64,000 nt of DNA from Methylovirgula sp. 4M-Z18 (GCF_037890675.1 NZ_CP149574.1:3200874-3264873); one strand, 5' to 3'. Shown: positions 1-10,181, numbered from the stretch's first letter. Notes: generated by a model from the sequence alone, not told the origin. Program-made: numbers and translations.

Positions 1-2014
1 CGGCCATATGGTTGAACTTCGCGGCATAGGTGCCGACGCCCGCGGTCGCGGAGCGCAGTTCTAGGATCAGGTCGCCGATTTCCGCTTCGGGGATCAGCGC
101 CTTCAACGTGTCCCATCCCGGCCAGCCCTCACGCGGATCATAGCCCAGAATCTGGCCGCGCCGCGCCGACACCATGCCCGTCGCCCGCGACAGCGCGTCC
201 GTGGGCACGTGCACGTCGACCGACAGAATCGGCTCGAGCAGCACGGGCCGCGCTTTCGCCAGCGCTTCCGTCACGGCGAGCTTTGCCGCGGCGCGGAATG
301 CCATGTCGGAGGAATCGACCGTGTGATACGAGCCGTCCGTGAGCGTCACGGCCACATCCACCACCGGAAAACCCAAAGGCCCGCGTGCCATGCCGTCGCG
401 GCAGCCAATCTCGACGGACGCAAAATATTGTTTCGGCACCGTACCGCCGTGCACCGTCTCGGAAAAGGCAAAGCCTTCGCCGCGTGCCTGCGGCCGCACG
501 TCGATCAGCACATCGCCATATTGGCCGTGGCCGCCGGATTGCTTCTTGTGCCGGCCGCGGGTCGAGACCGCATCGCGGATCGTCTCCCGGTAGGACATCG
601 AGCGCTTCCTCGCGCCGACATTGACATTGTAGCGCGCGCTCAACCGCTCCAGCGCCACGCGCAAATGCATTTCGCCTTGACCGAGCAGGCGCAACTCGCT
701 CGCCTCAGCATCCTGCTGGAAGACCAGCGCAGGATCCTCCTCGATCAATTTGCCAAGGGCGGCGGCGACGCGCACCTCGTCCTTGCGATCCTTGACCACC
801 AGCGCGAAGCCGTGGATGGGTTCGGGCGTGGGCTGCATGGCAAGCGGCTCGGGGGCCTCCGCGTTGGTCTTCGCCTCCGTGAAGGTCTGTCCCGTCAACG
901 CGTGTTCGAGCCGGCCGAAGGCAAGCGTATCGCCCTCTTCGGCGCTGCCGACTTTCGCGAGCGAACCGCCGGTGAGCCGCGACAGGCCCGAAATGCGGTC
1001 CTCCTCGCCGTGCGAGTTCAGAACGCTGGCACCATCGGCAAAGGAACCGCGCAGCACGCGCGCAAACGACAACTTGCCGCCATGTGCCGTATGCATCGTG
1101 CGCAACACATGAGCGAGCGGCGGACCTTCTGCCGCAAGGTTCAAACGCTCGCGCGTCTCGGCGACGCCCGGGCTTTCATGCCGCAGCGCTTTCAAGAGCC
1201 GCGTGACGCCATTGCCGCGCTCCGCGGCACCCATCAGGATCGGCACGATCTGTCCGCCGCGCACATCCTTGGTGAGATCGTCGAAGACCTGATCACGCGG
1301 CGGCTCGATGTCGGAAATCAATTCCTCCATCAGCGTGTCATCATAATCGGCGAGACGCTCCAACATCGAATAGCGCGCTTCCTTCTCGCGCGGCAATTCG
1401 CCTTCCGGTAAGTCGACGACGGTCGAGGGCGCATGCTCGCGATAGATGAAGGCACGCTCCAAAGCGAGATCGATGAAGCCGGTCGAAATGCCGTTCTGCC
1501 AGATCGGAATTTGCCGCAGCAGCAGAGGCGCGCGCGAGGCCGGCTGCAGAAGTTTCAGCGACTCGCGAATGCTCGACGTTGCCAGATCGATTTTGTTGAG
1601 GAACAGGAGGCGCGGAATGTTCTGCTCTTCCAACTCGCGCAAGATCACCTGCAGCAGAGGCACTTTCTTCTCGTCGAGTTCGCACACGACGATCGCCAGA
1701 TCGCACGCTGCGAGAGTCGCGCGCATGTCGTTCAGGAATTCGATCGAGCCGGGACAATCGACGAATGTATAGCGGTCGCCCATGTAATCGACGCAAGCGA
1801 TATTGGGCTCGACACTCATCTGATGGGCGCGCGCTTCGGGCGTCGCATCGCCCAGGCTCGTGCCGTCCGAAACTTTTCCCTGCCGCTGCAGGGCACCGCC
1901 CCGCGCCAGCAAGCTTTCGAGCAGGGTGGTCTTACCGCTCTGATAGGGGCCGACGATCGCGATCAATCGCGGCCCCGCCGCTCTGCCTAGGGGTGTTTTA
2001 GCCGTTTCGTTCAT
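1..2014 (-). CDS. EF-G-like translation GTPase paralogue (3' end beyond window)
   Basis: About 671 residues are visible and the C-terminus is cut by the window edge. The ATG at 2014 follows a GGGAGAG ribosome site. Domain order is that of elongation factor G: a GTPase domain (P-loop GPYQSGKT near residue 22, NKID box near residue 130), a beta-barrel domain, then the domain III/IV/V region. The G3 box reads DCPGSIEF where canonical EF-G has DTPGHVDF, so the catalytic switch II histidine is replaced by serine. The switch I RGIT motif is also absent (HQMSVEPN at that place). I infer a paralogue of FusA of the type found beside the true EF-G in many Rhizobiales, probably with altered or slow GTP hydrolysis. 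Its cellular role is unknown to me. A genuine fusA is unlikely because these motifs are invariant there. Confidence 0.85.
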   Translation of the reverse strand, partial: MNETAKTPLGRAAGPRLIAIVGPYQSGKTTLLESLLARGGALQRQGKVSDGTSLGDATPEARAHQMSVEPNIACVDYMGDRYTFVDCPGSIEFLNDMRATLAACDLAIVVCELDEKKVPLLQVILRELEEQNIPRLLFLNKIDLATSSIRESLKLLQPASRAPLLLRQIPIWQNGISTGFIDLALERAFIYREHAPSTVVDLPEGELPREKEARYSMLERLADYDDTLMEELISDIEPPRDQVFDDLTKDVRGGQIVPILMGAAERGNGVTRLLKALRHESPGVAETRERLNLAAEGPPLAHVLRTMHTAHGGKLSFARVLRGSFADGASVLNSHGEEDRISGLSRLTGGSLAKVGSAEEGDTLAFGRLEHALTGQTFTEAKTNAEAPEPLAMQPTPEPIHGFALVVKDRKDEVRVAAALGKLIEEDPALVFQQDAEASELRLLGQGEMHLRVALERLSARYNVNVGARKRSMSYRETIRDAVSTRGRHKKQSGGHGQYGDVLIDVRPQARGEGFAFSETVHGGTVPKQYFASVEIGCRDGMARGPLGFPVVDVAVTLTDGSYHTVDSSDMAFRAAAKLAVTEALAKARPVLLEPILSVDVHVPTDALSRATGMVSARRGQILGYDPREGWPGWDTLKALIPEAEIGDLILELRSATAGVGTYAAKFNHMA

Positions 2015-2262
2015 GGCGCTCTCCCAAGGTTGTACCGGGGCACCAATGGGACCGGCCCCGCCGGAGCGCCCAGTTATATTTTGGTCATAATCGTCTCAGC
2101 CTCGGAGGAAAAGCGCAAGGGAAAGATGCGGGCGGGCATCGAGTGGCGGAAAGCTCGGATTTTCGGCAATAGGCCCCGCGCGCCGATGCACACACGATCA
2201 CGCCGCTTATACACACGAAAAATTGTTTGAGACGCCTCCCTGCTTTGCCCAATCGGCGCGCA

Positions 2263-2709
2263 TCAAGACAGCGCCCGCAATTGTGCGCGCAGCTTATCTA
2301 CATCGCCTGGCGCAAACGGCTTCTCGATCTCCTCATGCGTGCGCTGCCATATGGGGAAGGCCTTGGCGAGCAGGCGATGCCCGGCGGGCGTCAGGCTGAG
2401 CCGGCGGCTGCGCTTGTCACTCAGATCCTGGGCGATTTTGACGAGACCGCGCCGCTCCAGCGGTTTGAGCGCTGCCGTCAGCGTGGTGCGATCCATGGCG
2501 AGCAGCGACGACACATCCTTCATCGCCGCCGGCTGCGGCCGATTGAGCGACATGAGCAGCGAAAATTGCCCATTCGTCAGATCCAGCGGGCGCAAAACTT
2601 CATCGAAGATGCGTGCGAGACTCCGCGCCGCCCGCTGCATGTGCAGACACAAGCAGCAATCGCGCACCATCAAGGTTGTTTCAAAAGGAAGCGACTCAGC
2701 GGTTGACAT
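2263..2709 (-). CDS. MarR-family transcriptional regulator
   Basis: 148 residues, the usual MarR length. A winged helix-turn-helix lies at about residues 50-110, with the typical MDRTTLTAALKPLERRGLV recognition helix followed by a D-KRSRRLSLT wing. The N-terminal helix CCLCLHMQRAAR contains three cysteines close together, which might make it redox or electrophile sensitive (inference). It is divergent from the YCII-like/GST/DUF1801 genes, and a perfect palindrome lies 12 bp upstream of its start, so autorepression and control of the divergent operon are likely. The operon contains a glutathione transferase, which fits an electrophile or oxidant response. Confidence 0.85.
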   Translation of the reverse strand: MSTAESLPFETTLMVRDCCLCLHMQRAARSLARIFDEVLRPLDLTNGQFSLLMSLNRPQPAAMKDVSSLLAMDRTTLTAALKPLERRGLVKIAQDLSDKRSRRLSLTPAGHRLLAKAFPIWQRTHEEIEKPFAPGDVDKLRAQLRALS

Positions 2710-2720
2710 GACGTAATTAT

Positions 2721-2732
2721 GTTGATATCAAC
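2721..2732. promoter_or_regulatory. Probable MarR operator, perfect palindrome GTTGATATCAAC
   Basis: A 12-bp perfect inverted repeat sits in the 76-bp gap between the divergent MarR gene (start 2709) and the YCII-like gene (start 2786). TTGATATCAA-type dyads are common MarR-family operators. Position and symmetry support the call; binding is inferred. Confidence 0.6.
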
Positions 2733-2785
2733 CTAAATTGTCAAGGAGGCAAATCCCCTTTGCCTCGCTTATGACAGGAGGATTC

Positions 2786-3151
2786 ATGAGCACGCAGAAC
2801 TTGTTCCTGGCCGTTTTCCTCGGCGACAAAACTGGCGCACGCAGACGGGCGTGGGACGCGCTTCCCGAACAAGAGCAGCAGGCGAAAATGCAGGCAGGCA
2901 TGGCGGCGTGGAAAGCCTGGGTCGAGAAGCACCAATCGCGGATCGTCGAAATGGGTGGGCCGCTCGGCAAGACCAAAGCCATCGGCGACCATGGCATTCA
3001 GGACATCGCCAATGCGATGACGGCCTTCACCGTCGTGCGCGCCGCGTCGCATGAAGAGGCGGCACAATTATTCGACGGCCACCCGCACTACACGATTTTC
3101 CCCGGCGAAACGATTGAGGTGATGCCGGTGTTGCCGATCCCCGGCGCTTAG
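2786..3151 (+). CDS. YCII/DGPF-related small protein
   Basis: 121 residues from an ATG preceded by ACAGGAGG, which decides this start over a longer non-ATG frame. The fold looks like the YciI/YCII (DGPF) alpha-beta barrel family: an N-terminal FLAVFLGD strand, a central EMGGPLG segment and a C-terminal strand EVMPVLPIPGA. The biochemical role of such proteins is poorly defined; some are linked to stress or ECF regulons. It is the first gene downstream of the MarR operator and is followed 84 bp later by a GST, so it is probably co-regulated. The exact subfamily is uncertain. Confidence 0.6.
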   Translation: MSTQNLFLAVFLGDKTGARRRAWDALPEQEQQAKMQAGMAAWKAWVEKHQSRIVEMGGPLGKTKAIGDHGIQDIANAMTAFTVVRAASHEEAAQLFDGHPHYTIFPGETIEVMPVLPIPGA

Positions 3152-3235
3152 TCCGCATCAGAATGCGGGCGGCACGGCACTTGCCGCAACCGCCGCCCGT
3201 TCGCGGAACATTTTCTCGATCTTGGGAGATCAACG

Positions 3236-3853
3236 ATGAAACTTTACGGATTCGCCGCGACCCGTACGCTACGCGCGCTTTGGGGCCTCAAGGAACTCGA
3301 TCTGGATTTCGAATTTATCCCCGTCAACCTGCTGAAGGGCGAGCACAAACTGCCCGATTTCTTGAGTATCAATCCGGCCGGAAAGGTCCCCGTTCTGATT
3401 GACGGCGATCGCATCATTCCCGAATCGGCGGCAATCGTTCTCTATCTGGCTGACAAATATCCGGACAAAGGCCTATTGCCCACCGACCTCGAGGAACGCG
3501 GGCAAGCCTATCGCTGGATCATGTTTGCGGTCACTGAATTGGAACAGCCACTCTGGCGGATAACCAGGCACAGCTTCCTCTACCCGGAAGACAAGCGGCT
3601 CCCAGCCGACATGGCTTTGGCACGCGAGGAATTTGCCGACATGGCGGCGATCCTGGACAAGCATCTGGAAGGGCGCCAATTCATCGTCGGCGACAAGATC
3701 ACGGTAGCCGATTGCGTGACGGCCTGGCTCATCGATTGGGCCAACGAGTTCCGCCTGATCGACAACTTTCCGCAACTGCGCGCCTATCTGGAACGCATGT
3801 ACGCACGGCCCAATGCACCGCAACGGATCGCCGAGGCGCGCGCGGCTGCGTAG
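3236..3853 (+). CDS. Glutathione S-transferase
   Basis: 205 residues, normal for a cytosolic GST. The N-terminal thioredoxin-like domain (residues 1-80) carries the cis-proline loop AGKVPVL and the glutathione-binding ESAAIVLYLADKY motif. The all-helical C-terminal domain holds the conserved N-capping segment VGDKITVADC. A GGGAGA ribosome site precedes the ATG. It presumably conjugates glutathione to electrophiles in the cytoplasm. It lies in a same-strand group with a YCII-like gene and a DUF1801 gene opposite a MarR regulator, so induction by a small toxic compound is a reasonable inference. Confidence 0.85.
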   Translation: MKLYGFAATRTLRALWGLKELDLDFEFIPVNLLKGEHKLPDFLSINPAGKVPVLIDGDRIIPESAAIVLYLADKYPDKGLLPTDLEERGQAYRWIMFAVTELEQPLWRITRHSFLYPEDKRLPADMALAREEFADMAAILDKHLEGRQFIVGDKITVADCVTAWLIDWANEFRLIDNFPQLRAYLERMYARPNAPQRIAEARAAA

Positions 3854-3868
3854 CGGGAGGCGGATGCG

Positions 3869-4345
3869 ATGTTCCGCGTGACGGCCGACAGTCTGGAAAC
3901 CTATCTCGACTTCGATCCCGCGCGGAAATCCGACCTGCTGCAGTTCGACGCGCTCATCAAGAAGGCGGCGCCGCAACTCAAGCGCTACTTTCACCAAGGC
4001 ACGCCGGCCGGCGAAGCCGGCATGCGCATGAACATGATCGGCTACGGCCGGTTTCGCTATGCGATCAAATCCGGCAAATCGACCGACTGGCCTGTGATCG
4101 GCATCGCTTTGCAGAAGAACTACATCAGCGCTTATTTTTCCATCACGATCGACGGTTCGCCGATCGTCGGTGCCTATGCGGGGAGGCTCGGAGAAACGCG
4201 ATCCGGCCGCAATAATTTCAGCTTTGTCGCGTTCGTGGATCTCGACGCGGAGGCCTTGTCAGCCCTCCTCTCCGAGACCGAGCGTATCTATGTAAGCGAT
4301 CCGGAGAATCCGCGCCGCTACCGCGAAGGTTCGCGCAACGACTGA
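3869..4345 (+). CDS. DUF1801 (YdhG-type) protein
   Basis: 158 residues, starting 15 bp after the GST stop with a GGGAGGCGG ribosome site, so it belongs to the same transcript. The pattern LIKKAAPQLKRYFHQGTPAG followed by a MNMIGYGRFRYAIKSG segment and a C-terminal LSETERIY helix resembles the DUF1801 fold, a small soluble alpha-beta protein of unknown activity related to iron-chaperone-like YdhG. No membrane segment or signal peptide is visible. Function is not assigned. Confidence 0.6.
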   Translation: MFRVTADSLETYLDFDPARKSDLLQFDALIKKAAPQLKRYFHQGTPAGEAGMRMNMIGYGRFRYAIKSGKSTDWPVIGIALQKNYISAYFSITIDGSPIVGAYAGRLGETRSGRNNFSFVAFVDLDAEALSALLSETERIYVSDPENPRRYREGSRND

Positions 4346-4348
4346 GCT

Positions 4349-4507
4349 CACCCCTTCTCCCATCGGGAGAAGGTGGCTTGCGAAGCAAAACGGATGAGGG
4401 GACTCGGAATCATCGCTGGCGCAACTCTTGCCGTAGCCAATCTCGCGAGGGTGTCCCCTCATCCGACCGACTTCGTCGGCCACCTTCTCCCTCTGGGAGA
4501 AGGGGTG
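4349..4507. repeat. RIME-like intergenic mosaic palindrome, copy 1
   Basis: A 159-bp element fills the convergent gap between DUF1801 and the aminotransferase. Its outer arms CACCCCTTCTCCC and GGGAGAAGGGGTG are inverted. Inside each arm lies a second palindrome, and the inner blocks GGATGAGGGGACTCGGAATC and GGTGTCCCCTCATCCG are also partly inverted. A second copy is at 61649-61793. The design matches the Rhizobiales RIME-type elements. It may act as a bidirectional terminator. Confidence 0.8.
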
Positions 4508-4549
4508 CGCCGATTCATTTGCGCTATGTCGACAACGGTCGCGCGCGTC

Positions 4550-5839
<1,290 letters not shown>

Positions 5840-5904
5840 TCAAAACGATCAACATGGGAAATAATCCCAGCAGTCGTAAGCTCTGACCTACAAGAAGGCC
5901 GCAC

Positions 5905-5933
5905 TGTCATCCCGGGCGTGACCCGGGATGACA
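5905..5933. repeat. Short palindromic repeat (TGTCATCCCGGG arms)
   Basis: Two perfect 12-bp inverted arms, TGTCATCCCGGG and CCCGGGATGACA, are separated by five bases. The element lies in the 315-bp gap between the aminotransferase promoter region and a small membrane protein gene. It is a typical dispersed REP-like hairpin of alphaproteobacteria. Nothing else was recognised in the gap 5753-6067. Confidence 0.7.
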
Positions 5934-6067
5934 ATCGTTGATGTCACATGAGGCCGAGGCAGGGGGCGCTGGTTTAAGCGGTCCGCCGCACGCCGCGTGC
6001 GCTAGCGCACAGCGGGCGCGCGGGCTTTATCCCATGGTCATCCTGTCTTTTACGGACGGGGATGAAC

Positions 6068-6220
6068 ATGTCGATCAAGGACTTTTTTGGGAAGGATCTT
6101 TCGGCGAGCGAACCGGCGCTCGATGTCGCCTATCTGGCGAAGCGGCAACTCCATGTGTCTGCCGCCTTGCTGATCGGCTTCATCCTGGTGGCGTTCCCGC
6201 TCGTCTTCAGTAGACTTTGA
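6068..6220 (+). CDS. Small single-pass membrane protein, 50 aa
   Basis: The ATG at 6068 follows GGACGGGG with six bases of spacing, which favours it over the ATG at 6062. The protein has a charged N-terminal half (KDFFGKDLSASEPALDVAYL) and one hydrophobic helix at about residues 31-48 (AALLIGFILVAFPLVF), ending SRL. No family is recognised. A short direct repeat, AGTAGACTTT, overlaps its end (6210-6219) and recurs at 6229-6238. Convergent with the DUF3053 gene. It could be a subunit or regulator of a membrane complex; there is no evidence which. Confidence 0.45.
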   Translation: MSIKDFFGKDLSASEPALDVAYLAKRQLHVSAALLIGFILVAFPLVFSRL

Positions 6221-6236
6221 ACCGTGGAAGTAGACT

Positions 6237-6935
6237 TTAACCGCGGACGACAGTTTGGAATTTCTGCACCAGCGGCAGCAGCTTGGCATTCGTCTCGTTC
6301 ACCTTTTGAATGAGGCCATTCACATCCGGCTCCAGCGCCGGATCGGTCGTCACCGGCGCATCGCCGGCAATTTCGAACGACCCCTTGTTTTGCTCGATAA
6401 AGGCGATCATTTGCAGCGACGAGGCGGTGCGCGCCGACATTTGCGCGATCACATCCGATAGGGCATCGCCCGGCGCGGTCACGACGCGCGCATAGGCTTT
6501 ATCGAAAACCTCCCGCACATCATCCGGCATTTTCAGACTGGCGTGTTTGACGTCGGTCGCATGCACGAGCCCGGTCAGATCCTGATTGAGGCCGGTCAGC
6601 GCGGCGCTCGCGGCGGTCAAATCGTCCTTATGCTGGACGAGCGTCGCGATGGAGCGAAAATACGGCGCGGAGACGCGGAATTGGTCCATCGCCTTCGCCT
6701 GCAGCCCATCGAACCCCTGCTTGAACGCGACCAGCACCGCGAGATCTTCGGCATAGGGCCCCAGCGCCTTGATCTGGTCGGCATTCAGATCGGGCAGATT
6801 GGCGCCCGCCTTGTCCAAAGTCCCGCTCTGGAGCGCATCGATCAACGCCTTGCGCTGCTCCGAATCGTCCCCGCATCCCGCCAAAAAGGCCGCCAGCCCA
6901 AGAACAATAAAAGAACGACGAGAAAAATACGACAT
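6237..6935 (-). CDS. DUF3053-like lipoprotein
   Basis: 232 residues from the ATG at 6935; an upstream ATG at 6947 is possible. The signal peptide contains twin arginines (SRRSFIVLGLAAFLAGC) and a good lipobox ending in Cys, followed by GDDSEQRKAL, so a membrane-anchored periplasmic lipoprotein is expected. The rest is helical and rich in Gln, Ala and Lys, without catalytic motifs, resembling DUF3053 (YiaF/YhhA-like, unknown function). It stands alone between a convergent small membrane protein and a divergent exporter operon. Confidence 0.65.
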   Translation of the reverse strand: MSYFSRRSFIVLGLAAFLAGCGDDSEQRKALIDALQSGTLDKAGANLPDLNADQIKALGPYAEDLAVLVAFKQGFDGLQAKAMDQFRVSAPYFRSIATLVQHKDDLTAASAALTGLNQDLTGLVHATDVKHASLKMPDDVREVFDKAYARVVTAPGDALSDVIAQMSARTASSLQMIAFIEQNKGSFEIAGDAPVTTDPALEPDVNGLIQKVNETNAKLLPLVQKFQTVVRG

Positions 6936-7148
6936 CGACCCAATCACCCCACTTCAACATGGAACCCGGGTTTAGGCCGCCATTGGTTAATTTTACCGAT
7001 ACGCGCCTAAATTTTAACCATGGTCTGTGAAACTCTTGCAGGCTTGCGTATCTTTTAACCGGTTCGACTTGAGCAAGGTCAATTTAAACTGTGGCGCGGC
7101 CGAACATCATCCATAATCGAGTTTTGACCCTAGCAGAGCAATTCCCTG

Positions 7149-8135
7149 ATGCGGCGCATCTTTCTCCCCCTTGTGTTTTTGGCGATCGTGGTCGCGGCGT
7201 GGGTCTACACCGCGCAGCGCGGCCCGCTGGGCACCGAATGGCAGGGTTATGCGGAAGGCGACTATGTGAAGGTCGGGCCGACCCTCGCCGGCCTCGTGAC
7301 GACGGTGCATGTGGCGCGCGGCGATGTGGTGGCTAAGGATGCGCCGCTGTTCGACCAGGATGACGTGAACGACAAGGCGGCGCTCGATCAGGCCGCACGG
7401 CTCTACGGCCAGGCGCAAAATCAGTTGCACAATTTGCAGACCCCCGCCCGCGACACCGAAATCCAGACCGCCGAGGCCAATCTGCTCGATGCGCAGGCCG
7501 CCCGCGACAAGGTGCGCATCAATCTCGCCCGCAACCAGGATCTCCTGAAAACCGGCGCCGCTTCGACCCAATTGGTCGAGGATCAAAAAGCCGATCTGCG
7601 CTCGGCCGAAGCCAAAGTGCAGGGGCTTGAAGCCTCGCTGGCGCAAATGCGTTCGTCCTACGGCCGCGAAGGCGATATCAAGGCGCAAGGCGCGGCGGTG
7701 GAGGCGGCCCAAGCGGTGATCGCCCAGGCGCGCTGGAAGCTCGACCAGCGCCATGTCATCGCGCCCGCCGCCGGCACAATCGCCGATGTCATGGTGCGGC
7801 CCGGAGAAATGGTGAGTGCCGGCGCCCCCGTCGTCTCGCTGCTGCCGCCCGAGAACGTCTTCGTGCGCTTCTTCGTTCCCGAACCCGACCTCGCCAAGCT
7901 CCACCTCGGCGACAAAGTCGGGATCGTTTGCGACAATTGCGTGCGCGACCTGACCGCGCAAATCTCCTTCATTGCGCCGCAGGTCGAATACACCCCGCCC
8001 GTGATCTATTCCGAGGCGCAGAACGCCAAATACGTCGTCCTTCTAGAAGCACGGGCCCAGAAAGGCGCGGCGCTGCGCCTCAATCCCGGCCAGCCCGTCA
8101 CTGTCCGCCCTCTCGGCTCAGGCGCGCAGCCATGA
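7149..8135 (+). CDS. HlyD-family periplasmic adaptor of an ABC exporter
   Basis: 328 residues. The N-terminal membrane anchor is RRIFLPLVFLAIVVAAWVY. A biotinyl-lipoyl half (GDYVKVGPTLAGLVTTVHVARGD), a long coiled coil rich in Ala, Gln and Arg (about residues 90-210), then the second lipoyl half and beta-barrel (IAPAAGTIADVMVRPGEMVSAGAPV) follow in the order of YbhG/EmrA-like adaptors. The stop codon overlaps the start of the ATPase gene (ATGA), so they are translationally coupled. It would connect the inner-membrane ABC transporter to an outer-membrane channel for efflux of a hydrophobic or cationic compound; the substrate is unknown. Confidence 0.87.
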   Translation: MRRIFLPLVFLAIVVAAWVYTAQRGPLGTEWQGYAEGDYVKVGPTLAGLVTTVHVARGDVVAKDAPLFDQDDVNDKAALDQAARLYGQAQNQLHNLQTPARDTEIQTAEANLLDAQAARDKVRINLARNQDLLKTGAASTQLVEDQKADLRSAEAKVQGLEASLAQMRSSYGREGDIKAQGAAVEAAQAVIAQARWKLDQRHVIAPAAGTIADVMVRPGEMVSAGAPVVSLLPPENVFVRFFVPEPDLAKLHLGDKVGIVCDNCVRDLTAQISFIAPQVEYTPPVIYSEAQNAKYVVLLEARAQKGAALRLNPGQPVTVRPLGSGAQP

Positions 8136-9049
8136 ACGGCGAGCCGGTCATCGACGTGCGCAACCTACGCAAGGATTTCGGCCCGCGCAAAGTGGTCGAA
8201 GACCTGTCGCTGCAGGTCGAGCAAGGCGAGATCTGCGGCTTTCTCGGCGCGAACGGCAGCGGCAAAACCACGACGATCCGCATGTTGTGCGGCCTGCTCG
8301 TGCCGGATGCGGGCTCGGGCACCTGCATCGGCTTCGACATCATCCGCGAGGCGCAAAGCATCCGCCGCCATGTCGGCTATATGACGCAGAAATTCAGCTT
8401 CTACGAGGACCTGACCGTCGCTGAAAATCTCCATTTCGTCGCCAGCGTCTACGAGATGAAGAACAGCCGGCGAGCGGTCACGGAGATCATGGAGCGCATG
8501 GGCCTCGCCGACCGGCGCGATCAACTGGCGGAACACCTCTCGGGCGGCTGGAAACAGCGCCTCGCGCTTGCCGCCTGTGTGCTGCACCAGCCGAAACTGT
8601 TGCTGCTCGACGAGCCCACCGCCGGCGTCGACGCCAAGGCACGGCGCGAATTTTGGGATCTCATCCACGACATGGCGGGCGAAGGCCTCACCGTGCTCGT
8701 CTCCACCCATTACATGGACGAAGCCGAGCGCTGCAAACGCGTCGTCTATCTTGCCGGCGGCCGCATCGTCGTGCAAGGCACGGCCGATGAGGTGACGGAG
8801 CACTCGGGCCTCATCACCTTCGAGGCAACCGGCGCCGATGTCGACGCCGCCGCACGCATTTTGCGCCGCACGCCTGGTGTCGAGGCCGCCGCCGTGTTCG
8901 GCCCCGCGCTGCATGTCGCCGGCACCGACCGGGCCGCATTGACGAAAGCATTGCAATCGCTCGAACCGGCACTCGACTGGCAAGAGGTGCCGCCGCGGCT
9001 CGAAGACGTTTTCATCCACATGCTGAGCGTGAAAGGGGACGGCACATGA
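8132..9049 (+). CDS. ABC exporter ATP-binding subunit
   Basis: 305 residues; ATG overlaps the preceding stop. Walker A GANGSGKTTTIRML, signature LSGGWKQRLALA, Walker B LLLLDEPTAGVD and the switch histidine in STHYMDEAE are all intact. A single nucleotide-binding domain is followed by about 80 residues of C-terminal extension, as in YbhF/CcmA-type DrrA-like ATPases (YbhF itself is duplicated; this one is not). It powers the ABC-2 permease encoded immediately downstream. Confidence 0.92.
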   Translation: MNGEPVIDVRNLRKDFGPRKVVEDLSLQVEQGEICGFLGANGSGKTTTIRMLCGLLVPDAGSGTCIGFDIIREAQSIRRHVGYMTQKFSFYEDLTVAENLHFVASVYEMKNSRRAVTEIMERMGLADRRDQLAEHLSGGWKQRLALAACVLHQPKLLLLDEPTAGVDAKARREFWDLIHDMAGEGLTVLVSTHYMDEAERCKRVVYLAGGRIVVQGTADEVTEHSGLITFEATGADVDAAARILRRTPGVEAAAVFGPALHVAGTDRAALTKALQSLEPALDWQEVPPRLEDVFIHMLSVKGDGT

Positions 9050-10170
9050 CCGGCTTCTCGCTGCGCCGCCTGAACGCGCTATTGCGCAAGGAATGGATTC
9101 AGGTCCGCCGCGACGCCATGACTTTGCGCATGATCATCCTCATTCCGATCATGCAGCTCTTTCTGTTCGGCTATGCGATCAACGCCGATCCCAAACACCT
9201 ACCCGCCGGCCTGCTGGTCGCAGAACACTCTGCCTACGAGCGCTCGATCATCGCCGCGATGAAGAACTCCGGCTATTACGACATCCGCCCACTGCGCAGC
9301 GAAGAGGAAGCGAATCAGGCCCTGGCGCAAGGCACCCTGCTCTTCGTGATCCAAATGCCGCCGGGATTCGATCGCGCGGTCGACCGGGGTGAATCGCCAA
9401 GCATCCTCGTCGATGCGGACGCGACTGACCCGTCCGCCATCGGCAATGCGACGGCGGCGCTCGGTCATCTGACCGATGCCTTGCAGCGCGACCTGCCGCC
9501 GAACCTGCAGACCGTTGCCGCCCAGCCGCCGTTTCAATTCACCGTCCACGCCCGCTACAATCCAGAGCAGCTCACGGTGCTCAATATCGTGCCCGGCCTG
9601 ATCTGCATCGTGCTGACCTTTTCCACGCTTTTCGTGACGACGCTGTCGATCACCAAGGAGCGCGAGCGCGGCACGATGGAAAATCTGCTCGCCATGCCGG
9701 TGCGGCCGCTCGAAGTCATGATTGCGAAGATCGCGCCCTATATGGTGATTGGTTATCTGCAAGTGGCGATGATCCTCATCTGCTCCACCGTCTTCTTCCA
9801 CCTGCCGATCCGTGGCTCTATCCCCTTACTGCTGTTCGCGCTCGGCCTCTTCATCGCCGGCAATCTTGCGCTGGGCGTATTCTTCTCGACGATCTCGAAC
9901 AACCAGATGCAGGCGACACAACTCGCGCAATTCACGCTGATGCCGAGCTTCCTGCTCTCGGGCTTCATGTTCCCCTTCCTCGGCATGCCGAAATGGGCGC
10001 AGGTGATCGGCGAGATTCTGCCGACCACGCACGCCATGCGGATGGTGCGCGGCATGCTGCTGAAAGGCAACGGCTGGAGCGAAATCTGGCCCGACGTATG
10101 GCCGATCGGCCTGTTCGCCCTGATTGTCATCGGCATCGCGATCTGGTTCTATCGCGAGACATTGGATTAG
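9046..10170 (+). CDS. ABC-2 type permease subunit (YbhR/YbhS-like)
   Basis: 374 residues; ATG overlaps the ATPase stop. One N-terminal transmembrane helix (about 27-45) is followed by a large extracytoplasmic domain to about residue 175 and five C-terminal helices, with the ABC-2 signature ERERGTMENLLAMPVRP between helices 2 and 3. This is the typical topology of the YbhR/YhhJ family. Unlike E. coli ybhFSR there is only one permease gene, so a homodimer is likely. Completes the adaptor-ATPase-permease exporter. Confidence 0.9.
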   Translation: MTGFSLRRLNALLRKEWIQVRRDAMTLRMIILIPIMQLFLFGYAINADPKHLPAGLLVAEHSAYERSIIAAMKNSGYYDIRPLRSEEEANQALAQGTLLFVIQMPPGFDRAVDRGESPSILVDADATDPSAIGNATAALGHLTDALQRDLPPNLQTVAAQPPFQFTVHARYNPEQLTVLNIVPGLICIVLTFSTLFVTTLSITKERERGTMENLLAMPVRPLEVMIAKIAPYMVIGYLQVAMILICSTVFFHLPIRGSIPLLLFALGLFIAGNLALGVFFSTISNNQMQATQLAQFTLMPSFLLSGFMFPFLGMPKWAQVIGEILPTTHAMRMVRGMLLKGNGWSEIWPDVWPIGLFALIVIGIAIWFYRETLD

Positions 10171-10181
10171 GGGCTTTCGTG

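Noticed and set aside
209-1990. Long plus-strand frames opposite the EF-G-like gene
   Set aside because: The minus strand encodes a continuous GTPase with clear motifs; the plus frames are composition shadows.
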